From assembly GCA_016928055.1 (NCBI GenBank), contig JAFGLM010000044.1, forward strand, positions 1 through 40,054: a stretch of 40,054 bases of DNA, in the 5' to 3' direction. The position numbers and the translations under genes were made by a program. The DNA comes from Gammaproteobacteria bacterium (GTDB lineage: Bacteria; Pseudomonadota; Gammaproteobacteria; HTCC5015). Position 1 is the first letter of the stretch. Each line of letters begins with the position of its first letter. This document shows, one piece after another, positions 26,729 to 36,146 of this stretch. The notes beneath the pieces were generated by a model. That model saw only the letters and a list, made by a program, of their open reading frames with translations. It had not been told where the DNA came from and searched no databases.

Positions 26729-26805
26729 CGGGGCGTAGCGCAGCTTGGTAGCGCATCACACTGGGGGTGTGGAGGTCGCAGGTTCAAATCCTGCCGTCCC
26801 GACCA
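26729..26805 (+). tRNA. tRNA-Pro (GGG anticodon)
   Basis: A 77-nt cloverleaf: acceptor CGGGGCG with CGTCCCG (one G-U pair), D arm GCGCAGCTTGGTAGCGC, anticodon loop CTGGGGG giving GGG, T arm GCAGGTTCAAATCCTGC, encoded CCA. The position behind ihfA and its MerR neighbour is conserved in many relatives. Confidence 0.96.
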
Positions 26806-26857
26806 GTTTAAAAAATAAAGGCCTTTCACTGTTCGTGAAGGCCTTTATTTTTTAAAC
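26806..26857. terminator. Long near-perfect hairpin terminator after tRNA-Pro
   Basis: GTTTAAAAAATAAAGGCC pairs with GGCCTTTATTTTTTAAAC, extended inward by TTCAC/GTGAA around a TGTTC loop with one bulged T: about 23 bp. The A and T tracts at both sides allow termination in either direction. Confidence 0.88.
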
Positions 26858-26938
26858 TTGAGCGGGTGGATGGAACCTGGAAAGCTTTGATGGCCACGGA
26901 TGGCCGGAATGCAGAAAACGCAGGATGCAGTTTTCTGC

Positions 26939-26959
26939 CAAATCCTGCCGTCCCGACCA
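26939..26959 (+). repeat. Second copy of the tRNA-Pro 3' end
   Basis: A 21-bp exact copy of 26785-26805 (T-loop end, T stem, acceptor strand, CCA), 154 bp downstream, with no upstream tRNA part. It looks like a relic attachment site or the trace of a deleted tRNA or element. Confidence 0.75.
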
Positions 26960-27041
26960 ACAATCTTGGAAGATAATGAGCTTCAGCCGCTGAGTTTTCG
27001 GTTGCTGAATTTTGAACCCGGAAGATACCGAGCACTTAGGC

Positions 27042-28736
27042 ATGAGCACAGATAACACGTCCGGCAACGAATCCAAACCCCTTCACTTCATCCAACAGAT
27101 CATCAAACGCGATCTGAACGAAGGTAAGGTGCAATCGATTGCAACCCGTTTCCCACCCGAACCCAACGGCTATCTACACATTGGTCACGCCAAATCAATC
27201 TGTCTCAATTTTGGTCTGGCTGAGGAATTTGGTGGCACCTGTAATCTGCGTTTTGATGATACTAATCCGGAAAAGGAAAACCAGGAGTATGTCGATTCGA
27301 TCATGGAGGATGTTAAGTGGCTTGGCTATCAATGGCACGGCGAGGTCCGCTATGCGTCGGACTATTTTGATCAGATATATGAGTGGGCATTGTATCTGAT
27401 CGAGCAAGGTAAGGCGTATGTCTGCGATTTAAGCCCGGAGCAGGCTCGGGAGTATCGCGGTACCTTGACCACCCCAGGCAAGAACAGCCCTTACCGGGAT
27501 CGCAGTATAAAAGATAACCTGAGCTTGTTTGAGAAAATGCGTGCCGGTGAATTCGAGGAAGGCCGCTGTTCGCTGCGAGCAAAGATTGATATGGCTTCAC
27601 CCAATATGAATATGCGTGACCCGGTTTTGTATCGCGTCAGAAAGGCTCATCACCATCGAACCGGTGATAAGTGGTGTATTTATCCGTCCTATGATTTTAC
27701 GCATGGACAAAGTGATGCTATTGAAAAAATAAGTCATTCAATCTGCACACTGGAATTTGAAGATCATCGGCCACTTTATGACTGGTTTATCGAAAATTTG
27801 CCGGTGCCGGCAAGACCACATCAGTATGAATTTGCGCGTTTGAATTTGAGTTACACCATTACCAGCAAGCGGCGTTTAAAACAGCTGGTGGATGAAGGTC
27901 ATGTCGATGGTTGGAATGATCCGCGCATGCCAACCGTCTCGGGGTTGCGACGGCGCGGTGTAACACCCGCCGCGATCCGCAATTTCTGCGATCGCATCGG
28001 CGTTACGCGCTCTGAGGGTATGGTGGATGTCGGTATGCTGGAATACAGCATTCGTGAAGACCTGGATAAAAATGCGCCACGCGCGATGTGCGTATTGCGT
28101 CCATTAAAACTGGTACTGACAAATTTCGCGGAGGATAAAACGGAATTGCTGGAAGCGGCGGCGCATCCGAATCGGGAAGAGCTGGGATCACGTGAATTAC
28201 CTTTCACAAAGGAATTGTATATTGAAGAAGAAGATTTTCTTGAAGAAGCCAATAAAAAATACAAACGCCTGGTATTAGGCAAGCGTGTGCGTTTGCGTAA
28301 TGCTTACGTTATTGAAGCAGATGAAGCGGTTAAGGATGAGCAGGGCAACATTATTGAAGTTCGCGCCCATATTGTTGAAGACTCTCTGGGAAAAGATCCT
28401 CAAGATGGTGTTAAACCAAAGGGTGTTATTCACTGGGTTTCGGCGCAACAGCACATTGATTGCGAGGTGCGTTTATACGATCGTTTGTTTATTGAAGAAA
28501 ACCCGGCTGCCAGCGGTGTTGATTTTCTGAATTCAATTAATCCTGAAAACCTGGTTATCTTGCGAGGATGTAAAGCAGAAATCAGTCTGGCAACGGCGAG
28601 CGTGGGTGATCATTTCCAGTTTGAGCGCCAGGGCTATTTTTGTCTGGACAGTCGCTATTCGACCCAGGAAATGCCGGTTTTTAATCGGACGATAGGTTTG
28701 AGAGACAGTTGGAGCAAGATCTCCTCCCAGCTATAG
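27042..28736 (+). CDS. glnS: Glutamine-tRNA ligase
   Basis: 564 residues, class I synthetase charging tRNA-Gln. HIGH motif is HIGH (46-49) in [16 protein letters not shown]. The KMSKS-type loop reads [11 protein letters not shown], where E. coli has VMSKRKL. The C-terminal beta-barrel anticodon domain is complete, ending [17 protein letters not shown] start at [15 protein letters not shown] because the E. coli protein has a similar short N-terminus; a TTG ten codons earlier is possible, and neither has a strong ribosome site. Presence of GlnRS implies direct charging of tRNA-Gln, as usual in gammaproteobacteria. Confidence 0.97.
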   Translation: MSTDNTSGNESKPLHFIQQIIKRDLNEGKVQSIATRFPPEPNGYLHIGHAKSICLNFGLAEEFGGTCNLRFDDTNPEKENQEYVDSIMEDVKWLGYQWHGEVRYASDYFDQIYEWALYLIEQGKAYVCDLSPEQAREYRGTLTTPGKNSPYRDRSIKDNLSLFEKMRAGEFEEGRCSLRAKIDMASPNMNMRDPVLYRVRKAHHHRTGDKWCIYPSYDFTHGQSDAIEKISHSICTLEFEDHRPLYDWFIENLPVPARPHQYEFARLNLSYTITSKRRLKQLVDEGHVDGWNDPRMPTVSGLRRRGVTPAAIRNFCDRIGVTRSEGMVDVGMLEYSIREDLDKNAPRAMCVLRPLKLVLTNFAEDKTELLEAAAHPNREELGSRELPFTKELYIEEEDFLEEANKKYKRLVLGKRVRLRNAYVIEADEAVKDEQGNIIEVRAHIVEDSLGKDPQDGVKPKGVIHWVSAQQHIDCEVRLYDRLFIEENPAASGVDFLNSINPENLVILRGCKAEISLATASVGDHFQFERQGYFCLDSRYSTQEMPVFNRTIGLRDSWSKISSQL

Positions 28737-29059
28737 CTGTATTTCCGCTCTTCACGGCAAATACTCTCGGATGTGAAAGTATTTGCTGCCAATTAGCGCA
28801 TATTGTTGAGAGTCTGCCTTAACAGGCAATTGATAAAGCCTATACTGGAACTATTAAAGTAGCGCTATACTCTGACACTCGTCGGTGGGTTGTCGATGAA
28901 TTTGGCTAGGGTTTAAAAATATTGATCTTCATCACACAATCCTGGTACAAGCCTAGAGCTGAACAGGGCTTTGTGCTTATATCCACTATTGGGTGATGGA
29001 AGCATGGTCGGCGGAGGGCCGCCGGTCATTTTGAACAAACTTTGGGAGAGCATGTGAAA
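28737..29059. other. Intergenic region between glnS and a response regulator gene
   Basis: About 320 bp without a gene. GCAAATACT (28757-28765) and AGTATTTGC (28778-28786) form a 9-bp stem just after glnS but without a T run. The rest presumably holds the promoter of the regulator gene; no clear promoter is identified. Confidence 0.4.
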
Positions 29060-29656
29060 ATGACCACTATTGCGGTAATTGATGACGAAGCATCATGGCG
29101 CCAGTCTATTGAAAAAACACTCCATATTGCCGGTTTCAACGTTGAGCTGTATTCCTCAGCTGAGCAATATCTGGATTCCTATCATGAGCAGGGCGGTTGC
29201 CTGGTACTGGACGTTGAACTGCCTGGTATGGACGGCCTAGAATTACAGGAGACCTTGTCGCAGTACGACGTACAGCCTTCTATTATCTTTATCAGCTCCA
29301 GTCCCAGCGTGCCGTTATCCGTGCGTGCTATGCGCGCCGGTGCTATCGATTTCCTGCAAAAACCCTTCAAAGATGTGGAATTATTGGCCCGGGTACAGGA
29401 AGCAGTCGATCGCGATCAACATATTCAAAAACGCTATGCCGAAGCTTGCCATGTTAATGACCGGATTGGCAGTCTGACCCGCCGAGAGCGGGAAGTTCTG
29501 GATCTGGTGCTGGAAGGCATGACCAATAAGGAAATTGCCAACCAACTCGGCCTTAGTCATCGCACTGTTGAGCTGCATCGATCGAGAGTCATGGCGAAGA
29601 TGAAGGCACAATCTATCGTCGAACTGGTTAAACTGACCGCTGTTGTTCAGATATAG
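29060..29656 (+). CDS. FixJ/NarL-type response regulator
   Basis: 198 residues. Receiver domain (1-120): acidic pair D8/D9, phosphoacceptor D51 (LVLDVELPGMDG), K101 in FLQKPF. The FLQKPF ending and spacing resemble the FixJ branch. C-terminal LuxR-type HTH (about 138-182): LTRREREVLDLVLEGMTNKEIANQLGLSHRTVELHRSRVM. Start at ATG MTTIAVIDDE, about 10 bases behind GGGAGA; GTG two codons earlier is possible. No sensor kinase lies nearby. It converges with glgA with only two bases between the stops, so regulation of glycogen genes is a guess from position only. Confidence 0.92.
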   Translation: MTTIAVIDDEASWRQSIEKTLHIAGFNVELYSSAEQYLDSYHEQGGCLVLDVELPGMDGLELQETLSQYDVQPSIIFISSSPSVPLSVRAMRAGAIDFLQKPFKDVELLARVQEAVDRDQHIQKRYAEACHVNDRIGSLTRREREVLDLVLEGMTNKEIANQLGLSHRTVELHRSRVMAKMKAQSIVELVKLTAVVQI

Positions 29657-29658
29657 AT

Positions 29659-31104
29659 TTAATTCCCGGACAGTATTTGTTTGTACAAGGCCATATATTG
29701 TTCGGCGGCAGTCGGCCAGGAAAAATCCTGTTGCATGGCTGCTCTTTGCATTGATTTCCAGACCGGCTTATCGTCGTAAAGCTTGAGCGTTTGCTGAATG
29801 GCTCTGACCAGCGATTTGGCCGTGTCTTTTTTGTATTGCACTCCATTGGCTTTTTTTGCGGCAAGGTTATCTGCAGAGGCGTCTATTACCGTATCCATCA
29901 GCCCGCCAACAGCATGTACGACTGGAATCGTGCCGTAGCGCAGACTATAGAGCTGAGTCAGTCCGCAGGGCTCAAAGCGCGAAGGCATCAGAAAAGCATC
30001 GGCACCGGCGATAGCCAGGTGCGCCCAGCTCTCGTTATAGGCGAGTTTAATTGCGAATCGGTCGCGATGTTTTCTGGCGCAATTGCGCAATCGGAGTTCC
30101 AGCCTTTTGTCACCTGTACCGAGTATGGCAAATTGTAAACTGGTATTTTGCAGCATCGGTATGGCGTCGAGTATCAGATCGATTCCCTTCTGCTGAGTCA
30201 GCCGAGTCACCACCGAAAACAGCGGTATCGTTTTGTCCTGCGGTAATTCAAACAGCGCTTGCAACGCCAGTTTATTGATGGCTTTTTTGGTAAGCGTGCT
30301 CTTGTTATAAGTGCTGGCCAGATAAGCATCTGTTGCCGGGTTCCATTGCTGGGTGTCGGCGCCGTTCAGAATACCGGACAATGCCTCGGAACGATATCGC
30401 AACAGACCGTCCAGCCCGCAGCCAAATTCCCTGGTCTGAATTTCTTCTGCGTAACTTGGGCTAACGGTGTTGATACGATCAGCAAACACCAACCCACCCT
30501 TAAGGAACGATAATTGTTCATGGAACTCCAGGGCATGATGTGTCCATAGGTGAGGTGGTAGTTGCAGCCGGGCAAAATCGTGGTATGGAAACAAACCCTG
30601 ATAGGCGAGGTTATGGATAGTAAACAGCGTAGCGGGCGCTTTGGTCTGCAGCTTTAACAGGGCGGGTATCAGCCCGGTCTGCCAGTCGTTGCAATGGACA
30701 AGATCGACCGGCCAATCGAGTTCAATCCAGTTTTGCGTGATGGCGACGATGACTTTGGCAAACACGCCAAAGCGAAGGGCGTTGTCCGGCCAGTCCCGAC
30801 CCTCGTCATCCTGATAAGGCCCGCCTTCGCGTTCAAACAACTGCGGGCAGCATACAACCCAAAGTTTGACGTCACTGTTTGGCAGTCTGGACTCGATGAT
30901 ATCGACGCTAAAACCATCGATATGATAGCGGTCCAGTGGTTTGAAGCCGGGTATTTTCTCCAGAACTTCGGTGTAACCCGGGATTGCCACACAGACTGAA
31001 GCGCCTGATTTGCTCAACGCGGGGGGCAGGTAGCCCGCCACATCCCCGAGGCCACCGGTTTTAATCAAAGGGTGTGCTTCGCTGGCAACAAATAATATAT
31101 TCAT
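29659..31104 (-). CDS. glgA: Glycogen synthase (ADP-glucose)
   Basis: 481 residues, GT5 family, extends alpha-1,4-glucan from ADP-glucose. KTGGL (15-19) binds the nucleotide sugar, LVHCNDWQTGLIPALL is the conserved N-domain segment, and SRFEPCGLTQLYSLRYG carries the catalytic E378. Length matches E. coli GlgA (477). It is divergent from glgC, which makes its substrate, so the 184 bp between them probably hold both promoters. Confidence 0.97.
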   Translation of the reverse strand: MNILFVASEAHPLIKTGGLGDVAGYLPPALSKSGASVCVAIPGYTEVLEKIPGFKPLDRYHIDGFSVDIIESRLPNSDVKLWVVCCPQLFEREGGPYQDDEGRDWPDNALRFGVFAKVIVAITQNWIELDWPVDLVHCNDWQTGLIPALLKLQTKAPATLFTIHNLAYQGLFPYHDFARLQLPPHLWTHHALEFHEQLSFLKGGLVFADRINTVSPSYAEEIQTREFGCGLDGLLRYRSEALSGILNGADTQQWNPATDAYLASTYNKSTLTKKAINKLALQALFELPQDKTIPLFSVVTRLTQQKGIDLILDAIPMLQNTSLQFAILGTGDKRLELRLRNCARKHRDRFAIKLAYNESWAHLAIAGADAFLMPSRFEPCGLTQLYSLRYGTIPVVHAVGGLMDTVIDASADNLAAKKANGVQYKKDTAKSLVRAIQQTLKLYDDKPVWKSMQRAAMQQDFSWPTAAEQYMALYKQILSGN

Positions 31105-31288
31105 ATAGAAACAGGGCTTATCGTTATCATCAAATATCTGCTTTAAGGCTCAATTTACAAAACCGTACAACTAGTGCACCATACCCGCTATCGGAAACAC
31201 GCGTTGATTTGATCACATTGTCCGGTATTTTAGTCAAATCATGTCTGCTTGAGTGGATAAGGCATACATAACAAACAGGATAGAGCGA

Positions 31289-32551
31289 GTGCAAGAAAAA
31301 GACGTTCGTTTCGTCAGCCGACTAACCCGAAAAACGCTGGCGATCATTCTGGCCGGAGGGCGCGGATCACGTCTGAAACATCTTACTACCTGGCGAGCAA
31401 AGCCTGCTATGCCTTTTGGCGGAAAATTCCGCATTATTGATTTCACACTTTCCAATTGCATTAATTCCGGTGTTCGGCAAATCGCCGTACTGACACAATA
31501 CAAAGCGCATTCCCTGTTACGGCATATTCAGAACGGCTGGGGTTTCCTGCGTGGTCAGTTTGGCGAGTTTATCGAGTTATTGCCGGCCCAGCAGCGTATT
31601 GAAAGCTCCTGGTATCTCGGCACTGCCGATGCCGTATATCAAAACCTCGATATCATCCGCAGCCATAATCCAGAATACGTATTGGTTCTGGCCGGTGATC
31701 ATGTCTACAAAATGGATTACGGTGAGATGCTGGCGTATCACGCAGAGGAAAACGCGGATCTGACTGTCGGTTGTATCGAGGTACCGATAGCGGACGCTTC
31801 CGCCTTCGGTGTGATGGGAATCGATGAGTCCAATCGAATCGTTGAATTTGCCGAAAAACCCGACGTTCCGATGGCGATTCCCGGTCGACCCGATGTTGCC
31901 ATGGCTTCGATGGGTATCTATGTCTTTAAGACCGAATTATTGCTGGATCGGCTGGTGGCCGATGCGGACGATAAAAATTCCGATCATGACTTTGGCAAAA
32001 ATATTATTCCCAATATGATTAAGGACGGTCATGTTTTCGCGTTCCGCTTCAGAAGCAAAGCGGACAAGACCTCGTACTGGCGTGATGTGGGAACCGTCGA
32101 TAATTACTGGCGTGCCAGCCTGGAACTGGTGGATGTGGATCCGGATTTAAATCTTTACGACAAGGAATGGCCGATCTGGACGCATCAGGAGCAGGTGCCT
32201 CCGGCCAAATTTGTATTTGATGATGATGATCGCCGCGGTTGCGCAATTGACTCAATGGTTTCCGGTGGCTGTATTATTTCAGGTGCCAGTATCAAGCGTT
32301 CGCTGCTATGTACCAATGTACGTATCGAGCAAAGAACGATAATAGAAAAATCGGTGCTGTTACCGGAAGTGACCGTCGGTCGCAATTGCATTATTCGCAA
32401 TGCAATTATTGATAAGGGTTGCGTGATTCCAGATAACATGCAGATCGGCGTCAATCTGGAGCAGGATGCTGAAAATTTTTATATCAGTCCTGGTGGAGTG
32501 GTACTGGTTGTGCCGGATATGTTGGGGCAGATGGTGCATCAGGCGAGGTAA
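31289..32551 (+). CDS. glgC: Glucose-1-phosphate adenylyltransferase
   Basis: 420 residues from a GTG with AGGA eight bases upstream ([15 protein letters not shown]); a GTG at 31253 would add 12 residues. It makes ADP-glucose from ATP and glucose 1-phosphate, the committed step of glycogen synthesis. LAGGRGSRL (21-29) is the nucleotidyltransferase loop; [23 protein letters not shown] and the FGVMGIDE segment are conserved, and [11 protein letters not shown] lies in the sugar-phosphate region. A left-handed beta-helix domain ends the protein. Enzymes of this type are usually allosterically controlled by glycolytic intermediates. Confidence 0.96.
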   Translation: MQEKDVRFVSRLTRKTLAIILAGGRGSRLKHLTTWRAKPAMPFGGKFRIIDFTLSNCINSGVRQIAVLTQYKAHSLLRHIQNGWGFLRGQFGEFIELLPAQQRIESSWYLGTADAVYQNLDIIRSHNPEYVLVLAGDHVYKMDYGEMLAYHAEENADLTVGCIEVPIADASAFGVMGIDESNRIVEFAEKPDVPMAIPGRPDVAMASMGIYVFKTELLLDRLVADADDKNSDHDFGKNIIPNMIKDGHVFAFRFRSKADKTSYWRDVGTVDNYWRASLELVDVDPDLNLYDKEWPIWTHQEQVPPAKFVFDDDDRRGCAIDSMVSGGCIISGASIKRSLLCTNVRIEQRTIIEKSVLLPEVTVGRNCIIRNAIIDKGCVIPDNMQIGVNLEQDAENFYISPGGVVLVVPDMLGQMVHQAR

Positions 32552-32569
32552 AATCCGCAACCAAAACCA

Positions 32570-32887
32570 TCATCGACCAACGCAGCGATAAACCAGAAAC
32601 ACCTGCTTGCCATCAACCGGTTTGTCGATTGCTACAACCGTATCACCCTTTAGGTCAGAAGCTGAATTTCTGGCCAGTGTCTCCAGTTCTTTTTGCAGTT
32701 TTTCTTCATTACGCTCTACACCTGCAATGGTTGCCTTGCTGACCGATGTGGTTTTACCAACCAGTTTACAATTGGATACTTCGGAAGCGCTCAGTACGCG
32801 CGCCTTTTCACCTTCTTCAGTTAATTTAACCCAGGTGCAGGCTTGCAGTGTCAGTCCAACAAAACATAAAACCAGAATTCTTAACAT
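32570..32887 (-). CDS. Small lipoprotein, DUF4156-like
   Basis: 105 residues from the ATG behind GGAGAAAG. Signal peptide MLRILVLCFVGLTLQAC with lipobox LQAC, so Cys17 should be lipidated and the protein anchored to a membrane. The mature part begins TWVKLTEEGEKARVLSASEVSNCKLVGK, the DUF4156 pattern, with a second pair of cysteines (NCKL, YRCVGR). It follows glgP on the same strand by 20 bp, so it may be co-transcribed, but no functional link to glycogen is known. Confidence 0.85.
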   Translation of the reverse strand: MLRILVLCFVGLTLQACTWVKLTEEGEKARVLSASEVSNCKLVGKTTSVSKATIAGVERNEEKLQKELETLARNSASDLKGDTVVAIDKPVDGKQVFLVYRCVGR

Positions 32888-32907
32888 TATCTTTCTCCGA
32901 TAGTGGG

Positions 32908-35460
32908 CTAAAGCCATTTCATAAATCCCATTTCAAATGGATGAGCTAATAATTCATGGTACGGATAAATACAGATTTTGTAATGCAGCAAGCCGCAGTT
33001 TTCCATCGCTACAGACAAAGCAAAAATTTCCGTGCTGTCACTCGGTTCCGGTTTTAATAAATGATGAGTCTTAACAACAAACTCATTGCTCATGTCTTCC
33101 TTGATGCCAAGCAATAATTCAACGCGTACGTCATCAACACCAAGATTACCAAGGCTGGCTTTGACTTTAAGCATCAATTGATCCTGGTAGGAAATTTCTT
33201 CAGCGCTGGCTTCCAGCAAAGTCAATGAAACGTTTTTCCATTCCTTGCGTATTTTTTGTTTCCAGGCTGCCAGTAGTTTGGCGCCACTGGCCGAATCGCG
33301 CATCAACACTTCATGCTTACGCAGGGAAGGGGAGTATACCCTGTTCAAGTAATCCATCACCATGCGTTCCGAGTTAAAGCGAGGGATGATGGATTTCATT
33401 GATTCACGGCAGGCTGCGATCCATTTTTCCGAATAACCCATATTGCCACGATCATAGAACGTGGGTACAACCTGTTGCTCGAGGATATTAATAAGATCGA
33501 ACGCTTCTTCGTGATAACGGTAGTCGTAATCATAATGCGGTTCATGCGGTATCACCGCCCAGCCGTTTTTGCCGTTGTAACCTTCATCCCACCATCCGTC
33601 CAGCACGCTCAGATTCAGTACGCCGTTGATGGCGGCTTTCTGTCCTGAAGTACCGCAAGCTTCCAGCGGATATTCAGGATTGTTGACCCAGACATCAACA
33701 CCGGTTACCAACTTGCGACCCAGCGCAATATCGTAATTTTCGAGCAGAATGACGCGACCCAGAAAATCCGGATGCTGTGAATATTCGTGAATAATACGAA
33801 TCAATTCCTGACCCGGTTCATCCTGAGGATGCGCTTTACCGGCAAAAATCAACATTACCGGTCGCTTCGGATCGTTAAGAAGTTTTTTCAAGCGCTCCCG
33901 ATCAGCGAATAACAAGGTTGCACGCTTATAGGTAGCAAAGCGTCGTGCAAAACCCAGTACCAGCAGATCCGGGTCCGGTTGCATAAGTAATTGCGTGGCT
34001 TTGCGAATAAAGGACTCACTGGCACCGTTGCGCCGATAACGATGCACCACTCGCTCGCAGACATCGCGTAACATCAACGAGCGCAAGGACTGACGTATAC
34101 CCCAGAAACGATAATCTTCTATTTCATCCAGGCAATCCCAAAAAGCGGAATCGGACAGATAGTTATGCCAGTTACGAAAACGTGAATCAAACAGATTACC
34201 CCATTCGCGTGCCAGAAAAGTCGGTACGTGCACACCGTTAGTGATATAAGAGACAGGATTATCAGCCGGCGGTATTTCCGGCCAGATGTAGGCTTCCATC
34301 TGCGATGCAACGCGACCATGAATACGGCTGACGCCATTTTGATGACGTGATGCACGCATCGCTAATGCTGTCATATTAAATTTACCCGGGTTGCCGTCAC
34401 TGACACCCATAGCCATCAATGTATTGGCATCAACATTCATGCGCGGGAAATAAGCGGCCAGATATTTTCTCACCAGGTCGTGTTCAAAAATATCATGCCC
34501 GGCCGGTACAGGAGTATGGGTAGTAAAGACAGTTGCGGATGCGACCGCTTCCAGTGCTTCGGTGTATTGCAGACCGGCCTGCACATATTCACTGATACGT
34601 TCAACAATTTGAAATGCGGAATGACCTTCGTTGATATGCCAGATATTCGGGGCCAGGCCCAGCGCACGGAGTGCCCGGACACCACCGATACCCAGTACCA
34701 TTTCCTGGCGTACGCGATGTTCGCGATCACCGCCGTATAAACGATAAGTAATGGAACGATCGTCAGCCTTGTTGCTGGGGACATCGCTGTCGAGCAAATA
34801 AACCTGGATGTTGCCCACCTTGGCAACCCAGATACACAAATCGATCGAATGGTCAGCCAGTTCGATCTGTATGGTGAGTCGACTGCCGTCATCATTGCAA
34901 ACCGGCTGAATAGGTAAATCTTGAAAACGATGGGTATTGAATTCCGCTATCTGATGGCCATTACCATCGATCGTTTGTTTGAAATAGCCTTGGTGATAGA
35001 GCAGCCCAACACCGACAAAAGGCAGACCCAGATCGCTGGCGGCTTTGCAATGATCACCGGCCAGAATACCGAGACCACCGGAATAAATCGGCAGACTTTC
35101 GTGGAAACCGAATTCAAGGGAAAAATAGGCGATCAGGTCCTGATTTTTGCGAACCTGGGTTTGGACAGCGTGTTTGATTTTGCCCTGACAATAGTCTTCG
35201 TACCAGTTTAACGCTGTTTTATAGTCTTCCATGAAGTAGGTGTCACCGATAGCGTCTTCCAGCTTTTGTTGCGAGACGCGCCGTAAAAACACCTTGGGGT
35301 TATGGTTGCACTGATCCCATAACTCCTGATCCAGTCGAAAAAACAAAGATCGGATTTGGCGACTCCAGCTATACGTCAGATCCCGGGAAAGTGTCGTCAG
35401 CCCTTTTAGGGTTTCGGGGATTTTGGCCTGGACTTCAACCGTAAATTCTTTACCGCTCAT
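32908..35460 (-). CDS. glgP: Alpha-glucan (glycogen) phosphorylase, DUF3417 type
   Basis: 850 residues, GT35 family, releases glucose 1-phosphate from glycogen. The N-terminal DUF3417 segment (about 1-110, LTYSWSRQIRSLFFRLDQELW) marks the branch distinct from E. coli GlgP/MalP. YFSLEFGFHESLPIYSGGLG is the glucan/active-site region. The PLP lysine is K608 in EACGTSGQKAAINGVLNLSVLDGWW, the variant of the usual EASGTGNMK. It is leftward and separated from recJ by 686 bp. With glgC and glgA it gives synthesis and breakdown; a branching enzyme must be elsewhere. Confidence 0.95.
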   Translation of the reverse strand: MSGKEFTVEVQAKIPETLKGLTTLSRDLTYSWSRQIRSLFFRLDQELWDQCNHNPKVFLRRVSQQKLEDAIGDTYFMEDYKTALNWYEDYCQGKIKHAVQTQVRKNQDLIAYFSLEFGFHESLPIYSGGLGILAGDHCKAASDLGLPFVGVGLLYHQGYFKQTIDGNGHQIAEFNTHRFQDLPIQPVCNDDGSRLTIQIELADHSIDLCIWVAKVGNIQVYLLDSDVPSNKADDRSITYRLYGGDREHRVRQEMVLGIGGVRALRALGLAPNIWHINEGHSAFQIVERISEYVQAGLQYTEALEAVASATVFTTHTPVPAGHDIFEHDLVRKYLAAYFPRMNVDANTLMAMGVSDGNPGKFNMTALAMRASRHQNGVSRIHGRVASQMEAYIWPEIPPADNPVSYITNGVHVPTFLAREWGNLFDSRFRNWHNYLSDSAFWDCLDEIEDYRFWGIRQSLRSLMLRDVCERVVHRYRRNGASESFIRKATQLLMQPDPDLLVLGFARRFATYKRATLLFADRERLKKLLNDPKRPVMLIFAGKAHPQDEPGQELIRIIHEYSQHPDFLGRVILLENYDIALGRKLVTGVDVWVNNPEYPLEACGTSGQKAAINGVLNLSVLDGWWDEGYNGKNGWAVIPHEPHYDYDYRYHEEAFDLINILEQQVVPTFYDRGNMGYSEKWIAACRESMKSIIPRFNSERMVMDYLNRVYSPSLRKHEVLMRDSASGAKLLAAWKQKIRKEWKNVSLTLLEASAEEISYQDQLMLKVKASLGNLGVDDVRVELLLGIKEDMSNEFVVKTHHLLKPEPSDSTEIFALSVAMENCGLLHYKICIYPYHELLAHPFEMGFMKWL

Positions 35461-36146
35461 TTGTTATTCCTTTATTGATTCAGCATTTCTTTTAACAACG
35501 CAAGTATACCTGAGGTATAAATTTCTGCATCGCCGGTGAAAAAAATCAGATCAACGCCGGCGCGTTGATATTATGCAATGCGCGTGCACCAGATAGTGCA
35601 GAGCACGCACCAAATCAGGTGATGATTTGTTTCATATTCGTCAATTTATGACCTTATTGTCCGGGCGATGCGTAAAAAAACAGTCGACCTTCTGTATGCC
35701 CACCTATATTTTGTATTTTGGCTAGCGGGAAATACCTGCCATCCTGTCGGTTTTTCACCTCGCTAACTTATTGATAATTCAGGTATTATCCGCGCTGAAA
35801 TTTTTCAGCTATGGTTAAATCCTGATCAGGGAAATCACATAGTTAATAAAGTTTCCACAGATCTAAACCGGAAAACAATGAATATTGGCACAGATCGTGA
35901 TTAGAAATAATCGTGAGATCTTTTTCAGTATTGAGATTTCTGGGTGTGCTTTCTTGGATTGGCACGACCCCCCAGGTTGGATAGTGAGGTGAAATCACCT
36001 CATATATTTACGGCGCTGATTATCATCAAGGTCCCCCCTCCTTGCCGATACCAGCGCCTTTTCTTTTTCTCTCATGTTATTTCAACTGTCCCCGGCGTTT
36101 AATGTTACCTACAATGCAGCTTCTTTCTTAAAGCCCATTACGTTCA
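35461..36146. other. Large intergenic region between glgP and recJ
   Basis: 686 bp without a protein gene. It contains inverted repeats CGCCGG/CCGGCG (35531 and 35556), GCGTGC/GCACGC (35582-35608) and AAATCA/TGATTT near 35611, possibly in the glgP leader, and the candidate small RNA at 35986-36070. Confidence 0.5.
35986..36070 (+). ncRNA. Candidate small RNA with C-rich loop and terminator
   Basis: Two hairpins in tandem: GAGGTG/CACCTC with loop AAAT (35986-36001), then GGCGCTG/CAGCGCC (36012-36018 and 36052-36058) enclosing an inner stem CAAGG/CCTTG with loop TCCCCCCT (36032-36039). The second ends in TTTTCTTTTTCT. The exposed run of C's followed by TCC is complementary to Shine-Dalgarno sequences. 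A promoter upstream is not clear; TTGGAT at 35954 is a weak -35 candidate. The 3' part could simply be a terminator. Confidence 0.45.

Noticed and set aside
35960..35985. Sigma-54 promoter (TTGGCACG) before the candidate small RNA
   Set aside because: The GC dinucleotide expected 10 bases after GG is absent (CC instead).
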